From contig NZ_JABURJ010000110.1 of the NCBI RefSeq assembly GCF_014762745.1, positions 1-64,000 on the forward strand: a stretch of 64,000 bases of DNA, given 5' to 3'. Below are positions 1-10,242 of this stretch, in pieces. The DNA is from Kangiella sp. (GTDB lineage Bacteria; Pseudomonadota; Gammaproteobacteria; Enterobacterales; Kangiellaceae). The notes beneath the pieces are model-generated. The model was given only the letters and a program-made list of their open reading frames with translations, did not search any database and was not told where the DNA came from. Position 1 is the stretch's first letter; every line of letters begins with the position of its first letter. Made by a program: the position numbers and the translations under genes.

Positions 1-221
1 CTGTCAACACCTTTTCTGAAACTTTTTTTACCGCTTCTGAAACCGCCCTTCCTGGGCTTGCCTTCCGCGACTTCTGCCTCGAAAGTGGTGCGCATTATAA
101 GCACCCTTTGCGACTTCGCAAGCTCTTTTTGAAAGTTTTTTTAAATTTATTTTAAACCGTCTGTTTTATGCTCAAAATGTCTATAAATCAGACTGTTATC
201 GCTCACTTTTAATACAAACAT

Positions 222-249
222 TAAAAAAGGCCACCGAAGTGACCTTTAT
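222..249 (-). terminator. Rho-independent terminator of tyrS
   Basis: On the minus strand, stem AAGGTCAC-TTCG-GTGGCCTT followed by a T-run, just downstream of the tyrS stop. Confidence 0.75.
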
Positions 250-299
250 AAACGGATAATAAAGGTAGGTAACTATGGATATATAGTCACCTTATATCT

Positions 300-1496
300 C
301 TACTTCAAAGTTACGTAGGCAATCTTTTTCTTACCTGCCTGTATGAGATATTTACCGGGTTTCAACATTAAGGATGGCTCGATAACTTCCCAATCCACTT
401 TCACCCGTCCATTTTTTAGCATGTCTTTTGCCTGTGCTGAATTGGTGGCAAGTCCTGCCCGGTTAATCACCGCCCCAATTGGAAATTGCTCGGCTCCCTC
501 CATATCAACCTCAACCTCAGGCGTTCCTTCTGGCACTTCACCTTCCTTGATAATGTTACCAGCAGCTTTATGAGCGTTATCGGCAGCATCTTTGTCATGG
601 AAGCGCTCAATGATTTCCTTTGCCAATTCAATTTTGATGTCACGTGGATTAGCGCCCTGTGCAACTTGTTGCTTCAACTCATCAATTTCTTTCAATGGAC
701 GGAAAGACAGCAGCTCAAAATAGCGCCACATCATGCTATCTGGGATAGAAAGTAATTTCTGATACATAACACCTGGTGCTTCGGTGATACCCACATAATT
801 TCCTAGCGATTTGGACATCTTCTGCACCCCGTCCAAACCTTCTAATAAAGGCATCATTAATACGGTTTGTGGACGCTGCCCATAATGCTTTTGTAACTCA
901 CGCCCCATTAATAGGTTAAAGCGCTGATCCGTGCCGCCCAACTCAACATCAGATTCGAGTGCAACCGAATCGTAGCCCTGAACCAATGGATAGAGGAATT
1001 CATGAATAGCAATTGGCTGCTCATTACCGTAGCGCTTTTTAAAATCATCACGCTCCAGCATTCGAGCAACGGTAGTATGCGAAGCAAGTTTAATCATGCC
1101 TGCCGCACCCAGTTTCTCACACCACTCGGAATTGAAAGCAATGGTAGTTTTTGCTGGATCAAGAATTTTGAATACCTGCTCTTTATAGGTTTCTGCGTTA
1201 GCAAGCACTTCTTCACGACTTAACGGCTTACGAGTAGCATTTTTTCCAGTCGGATCACCGATCATGCCTGTGAAATCACCGATCAGAAAAATAATCTCAT
1301 GGCCCAGCTGCTGAAATTGACGCATTTTATTGATCAATACCGTGTGACCAAGATGCAAATCAGGTGCGGTCGGGTCAAAGCCAGCCTTAATTTTCAATGG
1401 CTTACCGGATTTCAGTTTCTCAAGTAATTCGTCTTCTAACAGAATCTCTTCGGCACCTCGCTTAATTTCTGCGAAAGCCGCTTGAACATCAGTCAT
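300..1496 (-). CDS. tyrS: Tyrosyl-tRNA synthetase
   Basis: 398 aa; class I signatures HLGH and KMSKS ([10 protein letters not shown]), C-terminal S4-like domain. Confidence 0.97.
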   Translation of the reverse strand: MTDVQAAFAEIKRGAEEILLEDELLEKLKSGKPLKIKAGFDPTAPDLHLGHTVLINKMRQFQQLGHEIIFLIGDFTGMIGDPTGKNATRKPLSREEVLANAETYKEQVFKILDPAKTTIAFNSEWCEKLGAAGMIKLASHTTVARMLERDDFKKRYGNEQPIAIHEFLYPLVQGYDSVALESDVELGGTDQRFNLLMGRELQKHYGQRPQTVLMMPLLEGLDGVQKMSKSLGNYVGITEAPGVMYQKLLSIPDSMMWRYFELLSFRPLKEIDELKQQVAQGANPRDIKIELAKEIIERFHDKDAADNAHKAAGNIIKEGEVPEGTPEVEVDMEGAEQFPIGAVINRAGLATNSAQAKDMLKNGRVKVDWEVIEPSLMLKPGKYLIQAGKKKIAYVTLK

Positions 1497-1732
1497 TGTC
1501 TCGTATTTCCTCTATTTACATTGGGCACAAAGATACACGAAAACCCCGAGGATGCAACGAATTTGCACTTCAATAAGGTCCGCGACACAGTTCACAAAAT
1601 ATCGTCTTTTTCACACTTTTCGATCTTGGATCGAAAAAACGCCCTGTTTTTATCATTTTACATTGACCAAAACACCTATTATGGTTAAGGTTATTGCGCA
1701 AAATCTGTTCAACCAACTTCTTAACTAATGCG

Positions 1733-3259
1733 ATGATTAACCGAGATTACAAAGGCTTTCAGAAAAGCAAACCACTCTTTTCCCGTAAAAAAACACGGCG
1801 AAAGGGCATTTTGCTATTTTCCGCCACGTTTATCGCTCTTTTAGCAGTGACCAGCTTCATAAAGATGACTCCGGGAGAAGAGTCAGAGCAACAAACCACA
1901 CAACAAGATACTGAAACCCTTCAATTAAACCTTTCATCGGACGAAACACAAACCATCCAGTTATCAGAAGTTTCTTCTGATGAGGCTTCTGATAGTGATC
2001 GGGCTATGGGAAGCAACTCATTAGACAAATTATCTCTGACTGAAATTGCATTAAAAGCAAGCCGTGAGAACGCTCCGGTCATCCAGGAAGAAGTGATTGA
2101 GCCAGAACCCCAGGAACCACAGATTGAGTGGCAGAGCCTGACCGTTGAGAATGGCGACAGCCTGGCTAAAATTTTTAAGCGCAAAGGTTATAGCGCTTCT
2201 GATCTTCATTATATGATGCTAAGCGACGAGAAAATTGAGTTACTCAAGAAAATTCGCCCTGGCCATACCCTGGAATTTGCCAGTAATGAGGACAACAGCT
2301 TCCTTGGTCTACGCTATCCTTACAGTGTTAGCGAAACCCTCCAGGTAACCAAGCTGGCAGACAAAAAATTCGACGTTGCGATTGACGAAAAAGAAATTGA
2401 ATTCAAGACCCGTTTTGCAACGGCGACCATTACCAGCAGTTTTTACATGGCGGGTAAAGAAGCTGGCCTTCCTGATGGCATCATCATGGAGCTGGCAGGC
2501 GTGTTTGAATATGATATCGATTTTGCGTTAGAAATCCGTAAAGACGACAACTTCTCAGTACTTTACGAAGAAAAATATATTGATGGTGAAAAAGTCGGTT
2601 ATGGCAACATCCTGTCTGCCGAATTTACTAACCGAGGCGACTCTTTTGCAGCCGTGCGTTATACCGATACCAATGGTCGCACCGCCTACTACACACCTGA
2701 AGGCAAGGCACTGCGTAAATCGTTCCTGCGGGCTCCATTGCAGTTCAACTATGTCAGCTCGAACTTTAATCCAAAACGTTTCCACCCAATTCAGAAGCGT
2801 GTAAAGCCGCACCGTGGCGTTGATTATCGCGCACCAATTGGTACGCCAGTTCGTGCCGCGGGTGATGGTCGCGTTACTCACTCCGCTTACAACAAATACA
2901 ATGGTAACTATGTGTTTGTGAAACACGGCAACAATATTACCACCAAATATTTGCATTTCTCTAAGCGAGCGGTGAAACAAGGTGAGCGAGTGAAGCAGGG
3001 CCAAATCATTGGTTATGTCGGTTCAACCGGTATGTCACAAGCACCGCACCTGCACTATGAGTTTGTGGTCAATGGCGTTCACCGTAATCCTAGAACCGTG
3101 AAATTACCGCACGCAGCTCCTGTGCCGAAAGAAGAAATGGAACGTTTTAGAGAACAGAGCAAGCCATTATTAGCCCAACTTGAAACTGAGCGAACTACTT
3201 ACTTCGCGCGCTTAACAGAGTCTGGCAGTAACAACAATAACAGCAAGCTTCAAAAGTAA
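1733..3259 (+). CDS. M23-family peptidoglycan DD-metalloendopeptidase (OapA/LysM-like N-terminus, LytM domain)
   Basis: HRGVDYRAPIGTPVRAAGDGRV and HLHYEF M23 motifs, N-terminal TM. The track start at 1694 is TTG; ATG at 1733 (MINRDYKGF) is more likely. Confidence 0.9.
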   Translation: MINRDYKGFQKSKPLFSRKKTRRKGILLFSATFIALLAVTSFIKMTPGEESEQQTTQQDTETLQLNLSSDETQTIQLSEVSSDEASDSDRAMGSNSLDKLSLTEIALKASRENAPVIQEEVIEPEPQEPQIEWQSLTVENGDSLAKIFKRKGYSASDLHYMMLSDEKIELLKKIRPGHTLEFASNEDNSFLGLRYPYSVSETLQVTKLADKKFDVAIDEKEIEFKTRFATATITSSFYMAGKEAGLPDGIIMELAGVFEYDIDFALEIRKDDNFSVLYEEKYIDGEKVGYGNILSAEFTNRGDSFAAVRYTDTNGRTAYYTPEGKALRKSFLRAPLQFNYVSSNFNPKRFHPIQKRVKPHRGVDYRAPIGTPVRAAGDGRVTHSAYNKYNGNYVFVKHGNNITTKYLHFSKRAVKQGERVKQGQIIGYVGSTGMSQAPHLHYEFVVNGVHRNPRTVKLPHAAPVPKEEMERFREQSKPLLAQLETERTTYFARLTESGSNNNNSKLQK

Positions 3260-3265
3260 TCATCC

Positions 3266-4372
3266 ATGGCCTTATATATTGGCTTGATGTCGGGTACCAG
3301 CGTCGACGCAATCGACGCGGTACTCTGCAACATCGATGACACATCTTCTCAACCCATCCAGCTTATACACAGTAAAAGCCTCGCTTTTCCCAAAGTCATC
3401 CAGCAACAGATTCACTCACTCAGTAACGCTGAGTATACCCATGATCCGATTGAAGAAATGGCTTTGCTGGATCGTGAACTGGGTGAGTTATTCGCTGAAG
3501 CTGTCGATGATCTGCTGAAAGATAGTGTACACACAAAAAATGAAATCAGAGCGATTGGTAGCCATGGGCAGACCATTCGCCATCGCCCAGATGCTTACCA
3601 CCCCTTTACCATTCAGATAGGCAATCCACACAGCATTGCCGCTCAAACCGGTATCGCAACCATAGCCGACTTTCGTACTCGCGATATGGTCTATGGTGGC
3701 CAGGGCGCTCCATTAGTGCCAGCATTCCATCAGGCCATTTTCCACGATCCAGCACAGGATCGTATCGTTGTTAACCTCGGTGGTATCGCAAATATTACTT
3801 ATCTTGCTACCCAAGGCGAGGTGCTTGGCTACGATACAGGCCCTGCCAATACCTTAATGGATCAGTGGATCGCGCGACATCAAAACAAAAGTTATGACCA
3901 GAATGGTGAGTGGGCACAACAGGGCAAAGTGATTCCAGAACTCTTGCAGGACTTTCTGGGCGACCCATACTTTACACAAGCACATCCCAAAAGCACTGGC
4001 CGAGAACACTTTAATCTTAACTGGCTGAAACAGTTTGCCATTGACTCATACCAGCCAGTGGATGTTCAGGCCACCTTGCTGGAGCTGACGGCTCAGACTG
4101 TTGCCGAGGCCATTCAAAGCCACACTCAGGAGGGTAAGGTCATTCTCTGTGGCGGTGGAGCCTACAACCCAGTCTTACAAGAACGCCTAGCAACAAAACT
4201 GACTCAGTTTAAGATCATGAGTTCCCAAGAGTTTGGCATTGCTCCGGACTGGATCGAAGCCATGGCTTTCGCCTGGTTAGCACATCGCTGCCTGAATAAT
4301 TTGTCGGGCAACCTGCCCGCAGTCACTGGCGCTCAACGTGAAGTTATTCTAGGCAGCATTTATCCTGCTTAA
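3266..4372 (+). CDS. anmK: Anhydro-N-acetylmuramic acid kinase
   Basis: MSGTSVDAIDAVL, GGIANITYL, GYDTGPANTLMDQW motifs; follows the M23 peptidase. Confidence 0.96.
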   Translation: MALYIGLMSGTSVDAIDAVLCNIDDTSSQPIQLIHSKSLAFPKVIQQQIHSLSNAEYTHDPIEEMALLDRELGELFAEAVDDLLKDSVHTKNEIRAIGSHGQTIRHRPDAYHPFTIQIGNPHSIAAQTGIATIADFRTRDMVYGGQGAPLVPAFHQAIFHDPAQDRIVVNLGGIANITYLATQGEVLGYDTGPANTLMDQWIARHQNKSYDQNGEWAQQGKVIPELLQDFLGDPYFTQAHPKSTGREHFNLNWLKQFAIDSYQPVDVQATLLELTAQTVAEAIQSHTQEGKVILCGGGAYNPVLQERLATKLTQFKIMSSQEFGIAPDWIEAMAFAWLAHRCLNNLSGNLPAVTGAQREVILGSIYPA

Positions 4373-4393
4373 GCTTTCATTTACTACAGCCAT

Positions 4394-4428
4394 AAAAAAA
4401 TGCCAATGACCTGTGACCATTGGCATTC
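4394..4428. terminator. Bidirectional terminator between anmK and erpA
   Basis: AAAAAAATGCCAATG...CATTGGCATTCT hairpin between convergent genes. Confidence 0.7.
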
Positions 4429-4448
4429 TCAGCTGCTTGTTCTTTGTT

Positions 4449-4775
4449 TTATAACGAGAACGAAGAACCGCAACCACAGGTCGTTTTTGCCTGCGGGTTG
4501 CTAATAATAAAACGAGAGCCCTGCAAACCTTCGGTATAATCGACTTCCGAGCCCATCAAATACTGAAAGCTTAGTGCATCGATCAGAATTTTAACGCCAT
4601 CCTGCTCAATTGCCATGTCGTTATCATTCTGCTTTTCATCAAAAGTAAAACCATACTGAAAGCCAGAACAACCTCCGCCCGTCACAAAGACGCGCAATTT
4701 AAGCTGATCGTTCTGCTCTTCCTCGATCAACTGTTTGACTTTTCGGCTTGCAGCTTCTGTTACTGTAATTGACAT
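4449..4775 (-). CDS. erpA: Iron-sulfur cluster insertion protein (A-type carrier)
   Basis: 108 aa, [11 protein letters not shown] and C-terminal TCGCGSSF cysteines. Confidence 0.93.
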   Translation of the reverse strand: MSITVTEAASRKVKQLIEEEQNDQLKLRVFVTGGGCSGFQYGFTFDEKQNDNDMAIEQDGVKILIDALSFQYLMGSEVDYTEGLQGSRFIISNPQAKTTCGCGSSFSL

Positions 4776-4887
4776 TCAAATCTACCTAAACACATTGATG
4801 CTTCTATTATACCCGAATATGGGGGCCTGACTTCAAGATCTCAAGAGAATAGCAGTTATGCAAACAAAGGGACAGACAAGACGAACA

Positions 4888-4927
4888 TAAAAAAACGCTA
4901 CTCGGACAAAGCCTCAAGTAGCGTCTT
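4888..4927 (-). terminator. Rho-independent terminator of the bactofilin gene
   Basis: ACGCTACT...AGTAGCGT stem with T-run on the minus strand. Confidence 0.7.
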
Positions 4928-4941
4928 AATAACAGATAACA

Positions 4942-5427
4942 TTAAGCTCTTACAGCTTCACTATCATCGGAGTGGATTGAATTTTCAGACTTTTTTTCGT
5001 CTGATGACTCCTTGCTGACTTTAGCTTCAGAAACCACTTCGCTATGATCAGGCTTGTGCTCTAGCGCATGCGGCTCACCCAGATTAACCATTTTACCATT
5101 AACGGTTGCGCCAGCGTTCATTTCCATAACCTTGTAATAAAGGTCACCGTTTACTTTGGCACCAGGTTTTAGCTCTACTTTCTGCGATACGCGCACATCA
5201 CCGTCAACCTGGCCAAAAATCACCACGAACGGCGATTCAATATTTCCCTCAATTCTGCCGTGAACCCCAACTGACAAAACTGACTGCTCATGATTGGTAC
5301 CATGAATATCACCTTCAATCACTCCATCGACAAACAAAGCGCCCTCAAAAGTCAGGTCGCCTTTGATGCTGGTTCCTTCTGCTATCAGTGTATCCACATT
5401 GTGTGATTTACTTTTATTACCCCACAT
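4942..5427 (-). CDS. Bactofilin-family polymer-forming protein
   Basis: GTSIKGDLTFEGALFVDGVIEGDI and VHGRIEGNIES...GQVDGDVRVSQKVELKPGAKVNGDL beta-helical repeats; acidic C-tail. Confidence 0.9.
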   Translation of the reverse strand: MWGNKSKSHNVDTLIAEGTSIKGDLTFEGALFVDGVIEGDIHGTNHEQSVLSVGVHGRIEGNIESPFVVIFGQVDGDVRVSQKVELKPGAKVNGDLYYKVMEMNAGATVNGKMVNLGEPHALEHKPDHSEVVSEAKVSKESSDEKKSENSIHSDDSEAVRA

Positions 5428-6169
5428 TATTGTCTTCTACCTCATTTGGAGTTTGTTGTTGCGATTCGGCTTGCCAAGGATAGTCCTGCAATACCGTTTC
5501 ACCACCACGTCCAGAAGATGTGACTTGCACCCGAACCAGCTCAGGTACAAAACCTTCTGGAATATTAAATGTTCCTCTGTGGCTCGCCACATAACGGAAC
5601 TTAAATTGAGTATCTTGCTGAGACAGAGCTTCCAATTCCTGCAGGCTGTAACTTTTGTCCTCACCATCTTGTTTACCAACCAGGGTAATAGAGTAAGAAC
5701 CCGATACATCTCGCTGCTGCTGGCCGGCCTGAATCAGCATGAGTCGAAAGTTAAATTGATCAACTTTACCTGCTACAGACTCCCATACAAAGCTAGCAAT
5801 TTGCAAGCCACTTTCTACAGCATTGGGATCGAATATACGTAAAAATGCCTGTTTCTCTTTTTCCAGGTTATGTATCTGCGTATTGAGCTTTTGAATATCT
5901 TTCTTCAGCTCTGCAGTTACCTGATGCTCAACCTGATACTGCTGTTGCCAGTGAATCAGGCTGTTATTGGATTCTTCCAGTTGGCTACGAAGATTGCCTA
6001 AACGCTCATTGGCTGAACCGTAGCCCTGATATTGGCGCTCACTGAGCCAATAACCCAGGCCAATAGCACCCAGTAAAATGATCAGCATGAAAGCTGCCCA
6101 GCTCCAGTACCAGCTGGCTTTGCGACGCTTACGAATAATATAGTCTGGCTGATGGGAATCTTTAGTCAT
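5417..6169 (-). CDS. DUF6776-like inner-membrane protein with coiled coil
   Basis: N-terminal TM plus coiled coil; overlaps the bactofilin gene start by 11 nt, typical pairing. Confidence 0.65.
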   Translation of the reverse strand: MTKDSHQPDYIIRKRRKASWYWSWAAFMLIILLGAIGLGYWLSERQYQGYGSANERLGNLRSQLEESNNSLIHWQQQYQVEHQVTAELKKDIQKLNTQIHNLEKEKQAFLRIFDPNAVESGLQIASFVWESVAGKVDQFNFRLMLIQAGQQQRDVSGSYSITLVGKQDGEDKSYSLQELEALSQQDTQFKFRYVASHRGTFNIPEGFVPELVRVQVTSSGRGGETVLQDYPWQAESQQQTPNEVEDNNVG

Positions 6170-6332
6170 AAATTGTTGAAATCATTTGTTCTTGCGGCTG
6201 CATTTTCTTATTATGTAACTAATTGAATACAATGGCTAATTTTTTTAGCCTTCACCACAGCGACGATAATTTGCGATTAGAGCAAATTTATTCTTCGCAG
6301 GGAACAAAACTTATCACAAACTCACAACGCCA

Positions 6333-8108
6333 ATGACACTGATCGACCGCTTACGATTACGACTTGGGGGCTTTGACGCATTAGCTCTTATGGCGCTTAT
6401 TGGCTTGATTTGCGGTCTTCTTGCCGGCGGTTCCAACATTCTGTTTCGACTCTTTACCGAAAGCTCGCTGGTTCTCTGGGCAACTGATCCCAACACTAAA
6501 ACTGATTATGAAACCATGGACTGGCTGTATCGATTACTGCTGCCGACCATTGGTGGCCTCATCGTGGGCTTGCTTTTACAACAGTTGAAACCAGAAAATC
6601 GTCAGGTGGGTGTTTCCCATGTTCTTGAGCGCATGGCTTACCACCAGGGACACCTCCCCCCGAAGAATGCTTTTGTGCAGTTTGCGCTGGGTGGATTGAC
6701 CATTGCTTCGGGCCAGTCTGTTGGTCGTGAAGGTCCGGGCATTCACTTAGGTTCAGCATCGGCCAGCTGGGTTGGCCAAAAACTGAAACTGCCCAATAAC
6801 AGCACCCGCATTCTGGTCGGCTGTGGTTGCGCCGCAGCAATTTCCGCTAACTTTAATACACCACTGGCCGGGGTGATTTTCGCCATGGAAATCATCATCA
6901 TGGAATATGCGGTGGCCAGCTTTATTCCGATTATTCTGGCTTCGGTTGCCGGTGCCATTTTAACCCGCCTGGTATTCGGTGATGGTGCCTCATTCGACGT
7001 GCCTTCCAAACTCGACATCCAGTCTCTTTGGGAAATGCCCTACTTCCTGCTGGTGGGATTTGCCGGCGGTGTATTAGCCAGTATTTTTATCATCGCGACC
7101 CGCAAGGTTCGGCAAATTTCGCGCGAATGGCCTGTGTGGCTAAAAACCACCGTGGCAGGCACCAGTGTCGGGATTATTGCGATTGGTATTCCTCAGGTAA
7201 TGGGGATTGGTTACGACTCAGTCAATAGCGCATTGCAGGGCGAGCTGGCGCTGACGATTCTCGCTCTGGCTCTGGTCGGCAAAGTCATCGCAACCATAAT
7301 CTGTTCGGGCTTGTCGCTACCGGGTGGTGTTATCGGCCCGGCCCTGTTTATGGGCGCCATGCTGGGCGGCGTGATGGGCGATATTGGTGGCGAACTATTC
7401 CCTGACCATGCCAGTTACACAGGTTTTTATGCAATGATTGGTATGGCAACCGTCATGGGTGCAGTACTGCAGGCGCCGCTTGCTGCCCTGATGGCTTTAT
7501 TGGAACTGACCAATAACCCCAACATTATTTTCCCCGGCATGTTTTCCATCGTAATCGGCAATATGGTCGTGACCCAGCTGTTCAAGCAACAATCTTTCTG
7601 GGAAACCCAGATGACCGATCGCGGTCTCGACCTGCGCGTCAGCCCAATCAAACAAGTGCTTCGAAGTATTGGTGTCGCAGGCGTGATGTCACGCAGCATG
7701 GCAACACTCAACTTCCGCTCTACACCTGACGAAATTCAGATAGCACTTAAAGACAAACCACGCTGGGTTCTGGTTATGGAAGACGACCATGTCACTTCCC
7801 TGATGGTAGCCAGCGATCTGGTTCGTTACATGATGGAGCGAGAAGAAAAACAGCGGGAAGAAACACCAAAACCTGACGCAGAGCAAAAACGCAAAGTCAT
7901 TAATCTGTTAAAAATACCAGCCAATCGTCAGGATCTGGTTTCCATCAACTTGCAGGCAACGCTTGAAGAAACATTTGATAAGATGGAACAGGCAAAAATG
8001 TCAGCCGCTTATGTCTACCGGATCACACACGACGGCCAAGAGCGTATTTATGGCGTCATTACCCGCGATATGATTACTGACCAATACGTTTACACACATA
8101 AACCCTAA
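6333..8108 (+). CDS. ClC-family chloride channel/antiporter with C-terminal CBS-like region
   Basis: GREGPGIHLGS, NTPLAGVIFAMEI, LPGGVIGPALFMGA ClC motifs. Confidence 0.94.
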   Translation: MTLIDRLRLRLGGFDALALMALIGLICGLLAGGSNILFRLFTESSLVLWATDPNTKTDYETMDWLYRLLLPTIGGLIVGLLLQQLKPENRQVGVSHVLERMAYHQGHLPPKNAFVQFALGGLTIASGQSVGREGPGIHLGSASASWVGQKLKLPNNSTRILVGCGCAAAISANFNTPLAGVIFAMEIIIMEYAVASFIPIILASVAGAILTRLVFGDGASFDVPSKLDIQSLWEMPYFLLVGFAGGVLASIFIIATRKVRQISREWPVWLKTTVAGTSVGIIAIGIPQVMGIGYDSVNSALQGELALTILALALVGKVIATIICSGLSLPGGVIGPALFMGAMLGGVMGDIGGELFPDHASYTGFYAMIGMATVMGAVLQAPLAALMALLELTNNPNIIFPGMFSIVIGNMVVTQLFKQQSFWETQMTDRGLDLRVSPIKQVLRSIGVAGVMSRSMATLNFRSTPDEIQIALKDKPRWVLVMEDDHVTSLMVASDLVRYMMEREEKQREETPKPDAEQKRKVINLLKIPANRQDLVSINLQATLEETFDKMEQAKMSAAYVYRITHDGQERIYGVITRDMITDQYVYTHKP

Positions 8109-8118
8109 GGCTTAGCGC

Positions 8119-8538
8119 ATGCTGTGGATCAAAACCTTTCATATCTTTTTTATGGTCGCCTGGTTTGCAGGAATTTTTTACCTGCCCAGAATCTTCGTCA
8201 ACCTGGCGATGACAGAAAACGATGGCGCCTTCAATCAGCTCAACATCATGGCGCGCAAGCTGTATCGCTTTATTACCCCATTCATGGTGCTTACAGTAAT
8301 CTTTGGCTTCTGGCTGGCTTCCTATAACTGGAGCTATTACATGAGCTCTGGCTGGTTCCACGCCAAGATGACACTCATCGCCCTGCTCATCATTTACCAC
8401 TTCGTTTGCGGTATGTACCAGAAGCAATTCGCCGATGGAACCTGCAACAAAAGCCACACCTATTTTCGCATCTTTAACGAACTGCCGGTTCTGATTCTGC
8501 TGGGAGCTCTAATTCTGGCGATTGTGAAGCCGTTTTAA
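8119..8538 (+). CDS. hemJ: Protoporphyrinogen oxidase HemJ (CopD family)
   Basis: MLWIKTFHIFFMVAWFAGIFYLPRIFV and FRIFNELPVL signatures. Confidence 0.92.
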   Translation: MLWIKTFHIFFMVAWFAGIFYLPRIFVNLAMTENDGAFNQLNIMARKLYRFITPFMVLTVIFGFWLASYNWSYYMSSGWFHAKMTLIALLIIYHFVCGMYQKQFADGTCNKSHTYFRIFNELPVLILLGALILAIVKPF

Positions 8539-8551
8539 GGGACTATTTAAA

Positions 8552-9295
8552 ATGAAATACCTTCTTATTTTTATTATTGTGTTCTCGATGTTAGGTTGCG
8601 ACTCACAATCACCCGAAACTCTAATCACTGAATTCAAGCAATCTATAGAGACAAAAAATTTATCAAAATTGGAAAGCCTTTACTTAGATGAGCATTATAA
8701 GTGCTCTTTAGACCAAGTTAATTTTCCAGAAAAGTTACATGAGCTGAATTTTGAAGTTAGTTCTATGACAACTGAAGCTATAGAGAACTATAAGATGGCT
8801 TATCGTTCAGAAGTCACTAAAAATATCAAGTTTGCTGAGTATCTACAAAAAGGATTAAGCTACAAAGATGCTGGAAAAGAAACATACAAATACTTAAGTA
8901 CAGAAACCAACTCTCGACAAGGTCTAAATTTCAAAATGATTCCCAGCCATGAAGCTAATATAACTTTAAAGTTTACTTCGAAGAGCGATGACAAGATCTG
9001 TCCACAAAAGGGCACAAAGCGTATGACGCTATATTTTGCTAAAAATGAAGGACAATACAAAATAATCAACCCTATGTGCGACGTGAAGTTAGCTACTAAG
9101 GATACAGCTAAGATCGTTGAAAGTATTGAGGCTAAATATACTCAACACATTGACCTAGCATTACTAACAGAAAGATATATAGCTGAAGGGCTAAAAGGGA
9201 TAAAAGCCTATTCTAAAGAAACTAATATACCCGAACCATTAGTACTTGATTCTTATCTAACTAATATTTGCCCAAGATTGTTTGCAAACTACTGA
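8552..9295 (+). CDS. Hypothetical lipoprotein
   Basis: Lipobox MLGC after a signal peptide; no recognised domain. Confidence 0.55.
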   Translation: MKYLLIFIIVFSMLGCDSQSPETLITEFKQSIETKNLSKLESLYLDEHYKCSLDQVNFPEKLHELNFEVSSMTTEAIENYKMAYRSEVTKNIKFAEYLQKGLSYKDAGKETYKYLSTETNSRQGLNFKMIPSHEANITLKFTSKSDDKICPQKGTKRMTLYFAKNEGQYKIINPMCDVKLATKDTAKIVESIEAKYTQHIDLALLTERYIAEGLKGIKAYSKETNIPEPLVLDSYLTNICPRLFANY

Positions 9296-9310
9296 CAAGA
9301 CTTAATGAAT

Positions 9311-10150
9311 TTAAAACCAATGTAACCACCATGGATTTATCTTCTCAGCTTTTAGTAAAGGTAATTTCATTTCCAAAGGCCTAATGCCATTAACCAACGT
9401 TACCAAAACAAAACTCAACAGCATCAATAAATACCAGGACGACAGCTTGGCAAGTGGTACCATTTGCCAGGCTTCTTTTTGATTGGGATAAAGCCAGATA
9501 TTGGCATAAGTCGCGATATTCTCGGCGAACCAGATAAAGAGCGCGACCAGAAACCAGCCGAACAGCAATGGCATTTTGCGGTGCGTTTTAATGACTTTAA
9601 AGTGAATCTGGGTACTGAAGAACAGATAAAAAGTAACTGCCAAAATGACCCAACGTAAGTCATACCAATAATGGTGAGTAAAGAAATTGATATAAACCGC
9701 AACCACTAAAACAACCGTCGTCCACTTTGGCGGATACTTGCTGTAACGAAAATCAAAAATGCGCCAGACCCGAGCCAGATAGCTGCCTACCGCACTGTAC
9801 ATGAAACCCGTAAATAGCGGCACGTTAGCAATGCCAAAAATAAACTCTTCAGGATAGTGCCAGGACTGAATCGCATCGGAGGTCTTAAATAACTCCATGA
9901 CAGTCGCCACCAGATGGAAGACGATGATAACCAAGGCTTCCTTCCAGGTTTCCAGCTTAAACAACAACATGAAAACCTGAAACATGATCGCGGCAAGGAA
10001 GATAAAGTCGTAGCGGTGCAAACCTTCAATCGGATACCAATACTTGGTCACCAGCATCACAGCCAGCAGGAAACCACCGAACATACAGGCATAGGCCTGC
10101 TTCAAACCAAAGATCCAGAACTCATGCACAAACTGTTTGATATTCTTCAT
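9311..10150 (-). CDS. DUF817-family multi-TM protein
   Basis: 279 aa multi-[22 protein letters not shown] and Trp-rich motifs typical of DUF817. Confidence 0.8.
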   Translation of the reverse strand: MKNIKQFVHEFWIFGLKQAYACMFGGFLLAVMLVTKYWYPIEGLHRYDFIFLAAIMFQVFMLLFKLETWKEALVIIVFHLVATVMELFKTSDAIQSWHYPEEFIFGIANVPLFTGFMYSAVGSYLARVWRIFDFRYSKYPPKWTTVVLVVAVYINFFTHHYWYDLRWVILAVTFYLFFSTQIHFKVIKTHRKMPLLFGWFLVALFIWFAENIATYANIWLYPNQKEAWQMVPLAKLSSWYLLMLLSFVLVTLVNGIRPLEMKLPLLKAEKINPWWLHWF

Positions 10151-10242
10151 TTAGATAGTGCCATTCCCCAGTTGATGGAATGATACTACCTAATTTATTG
10201 GGCAAAATCCTGCGTAATTATGGCCAATTCTGTTAATGGTTG

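Noticed and set aside
2555-3004. 149-aa minus-strand ORF
   Set aside because: Antisense to the M23 peptidase domain; no recognisable motif, shadow ORF.
5363-5842. 159-aa plus-strand ORF
   Set aside because: Antisense to bactofilin and the DUF6776-like gene; no start context or motif.
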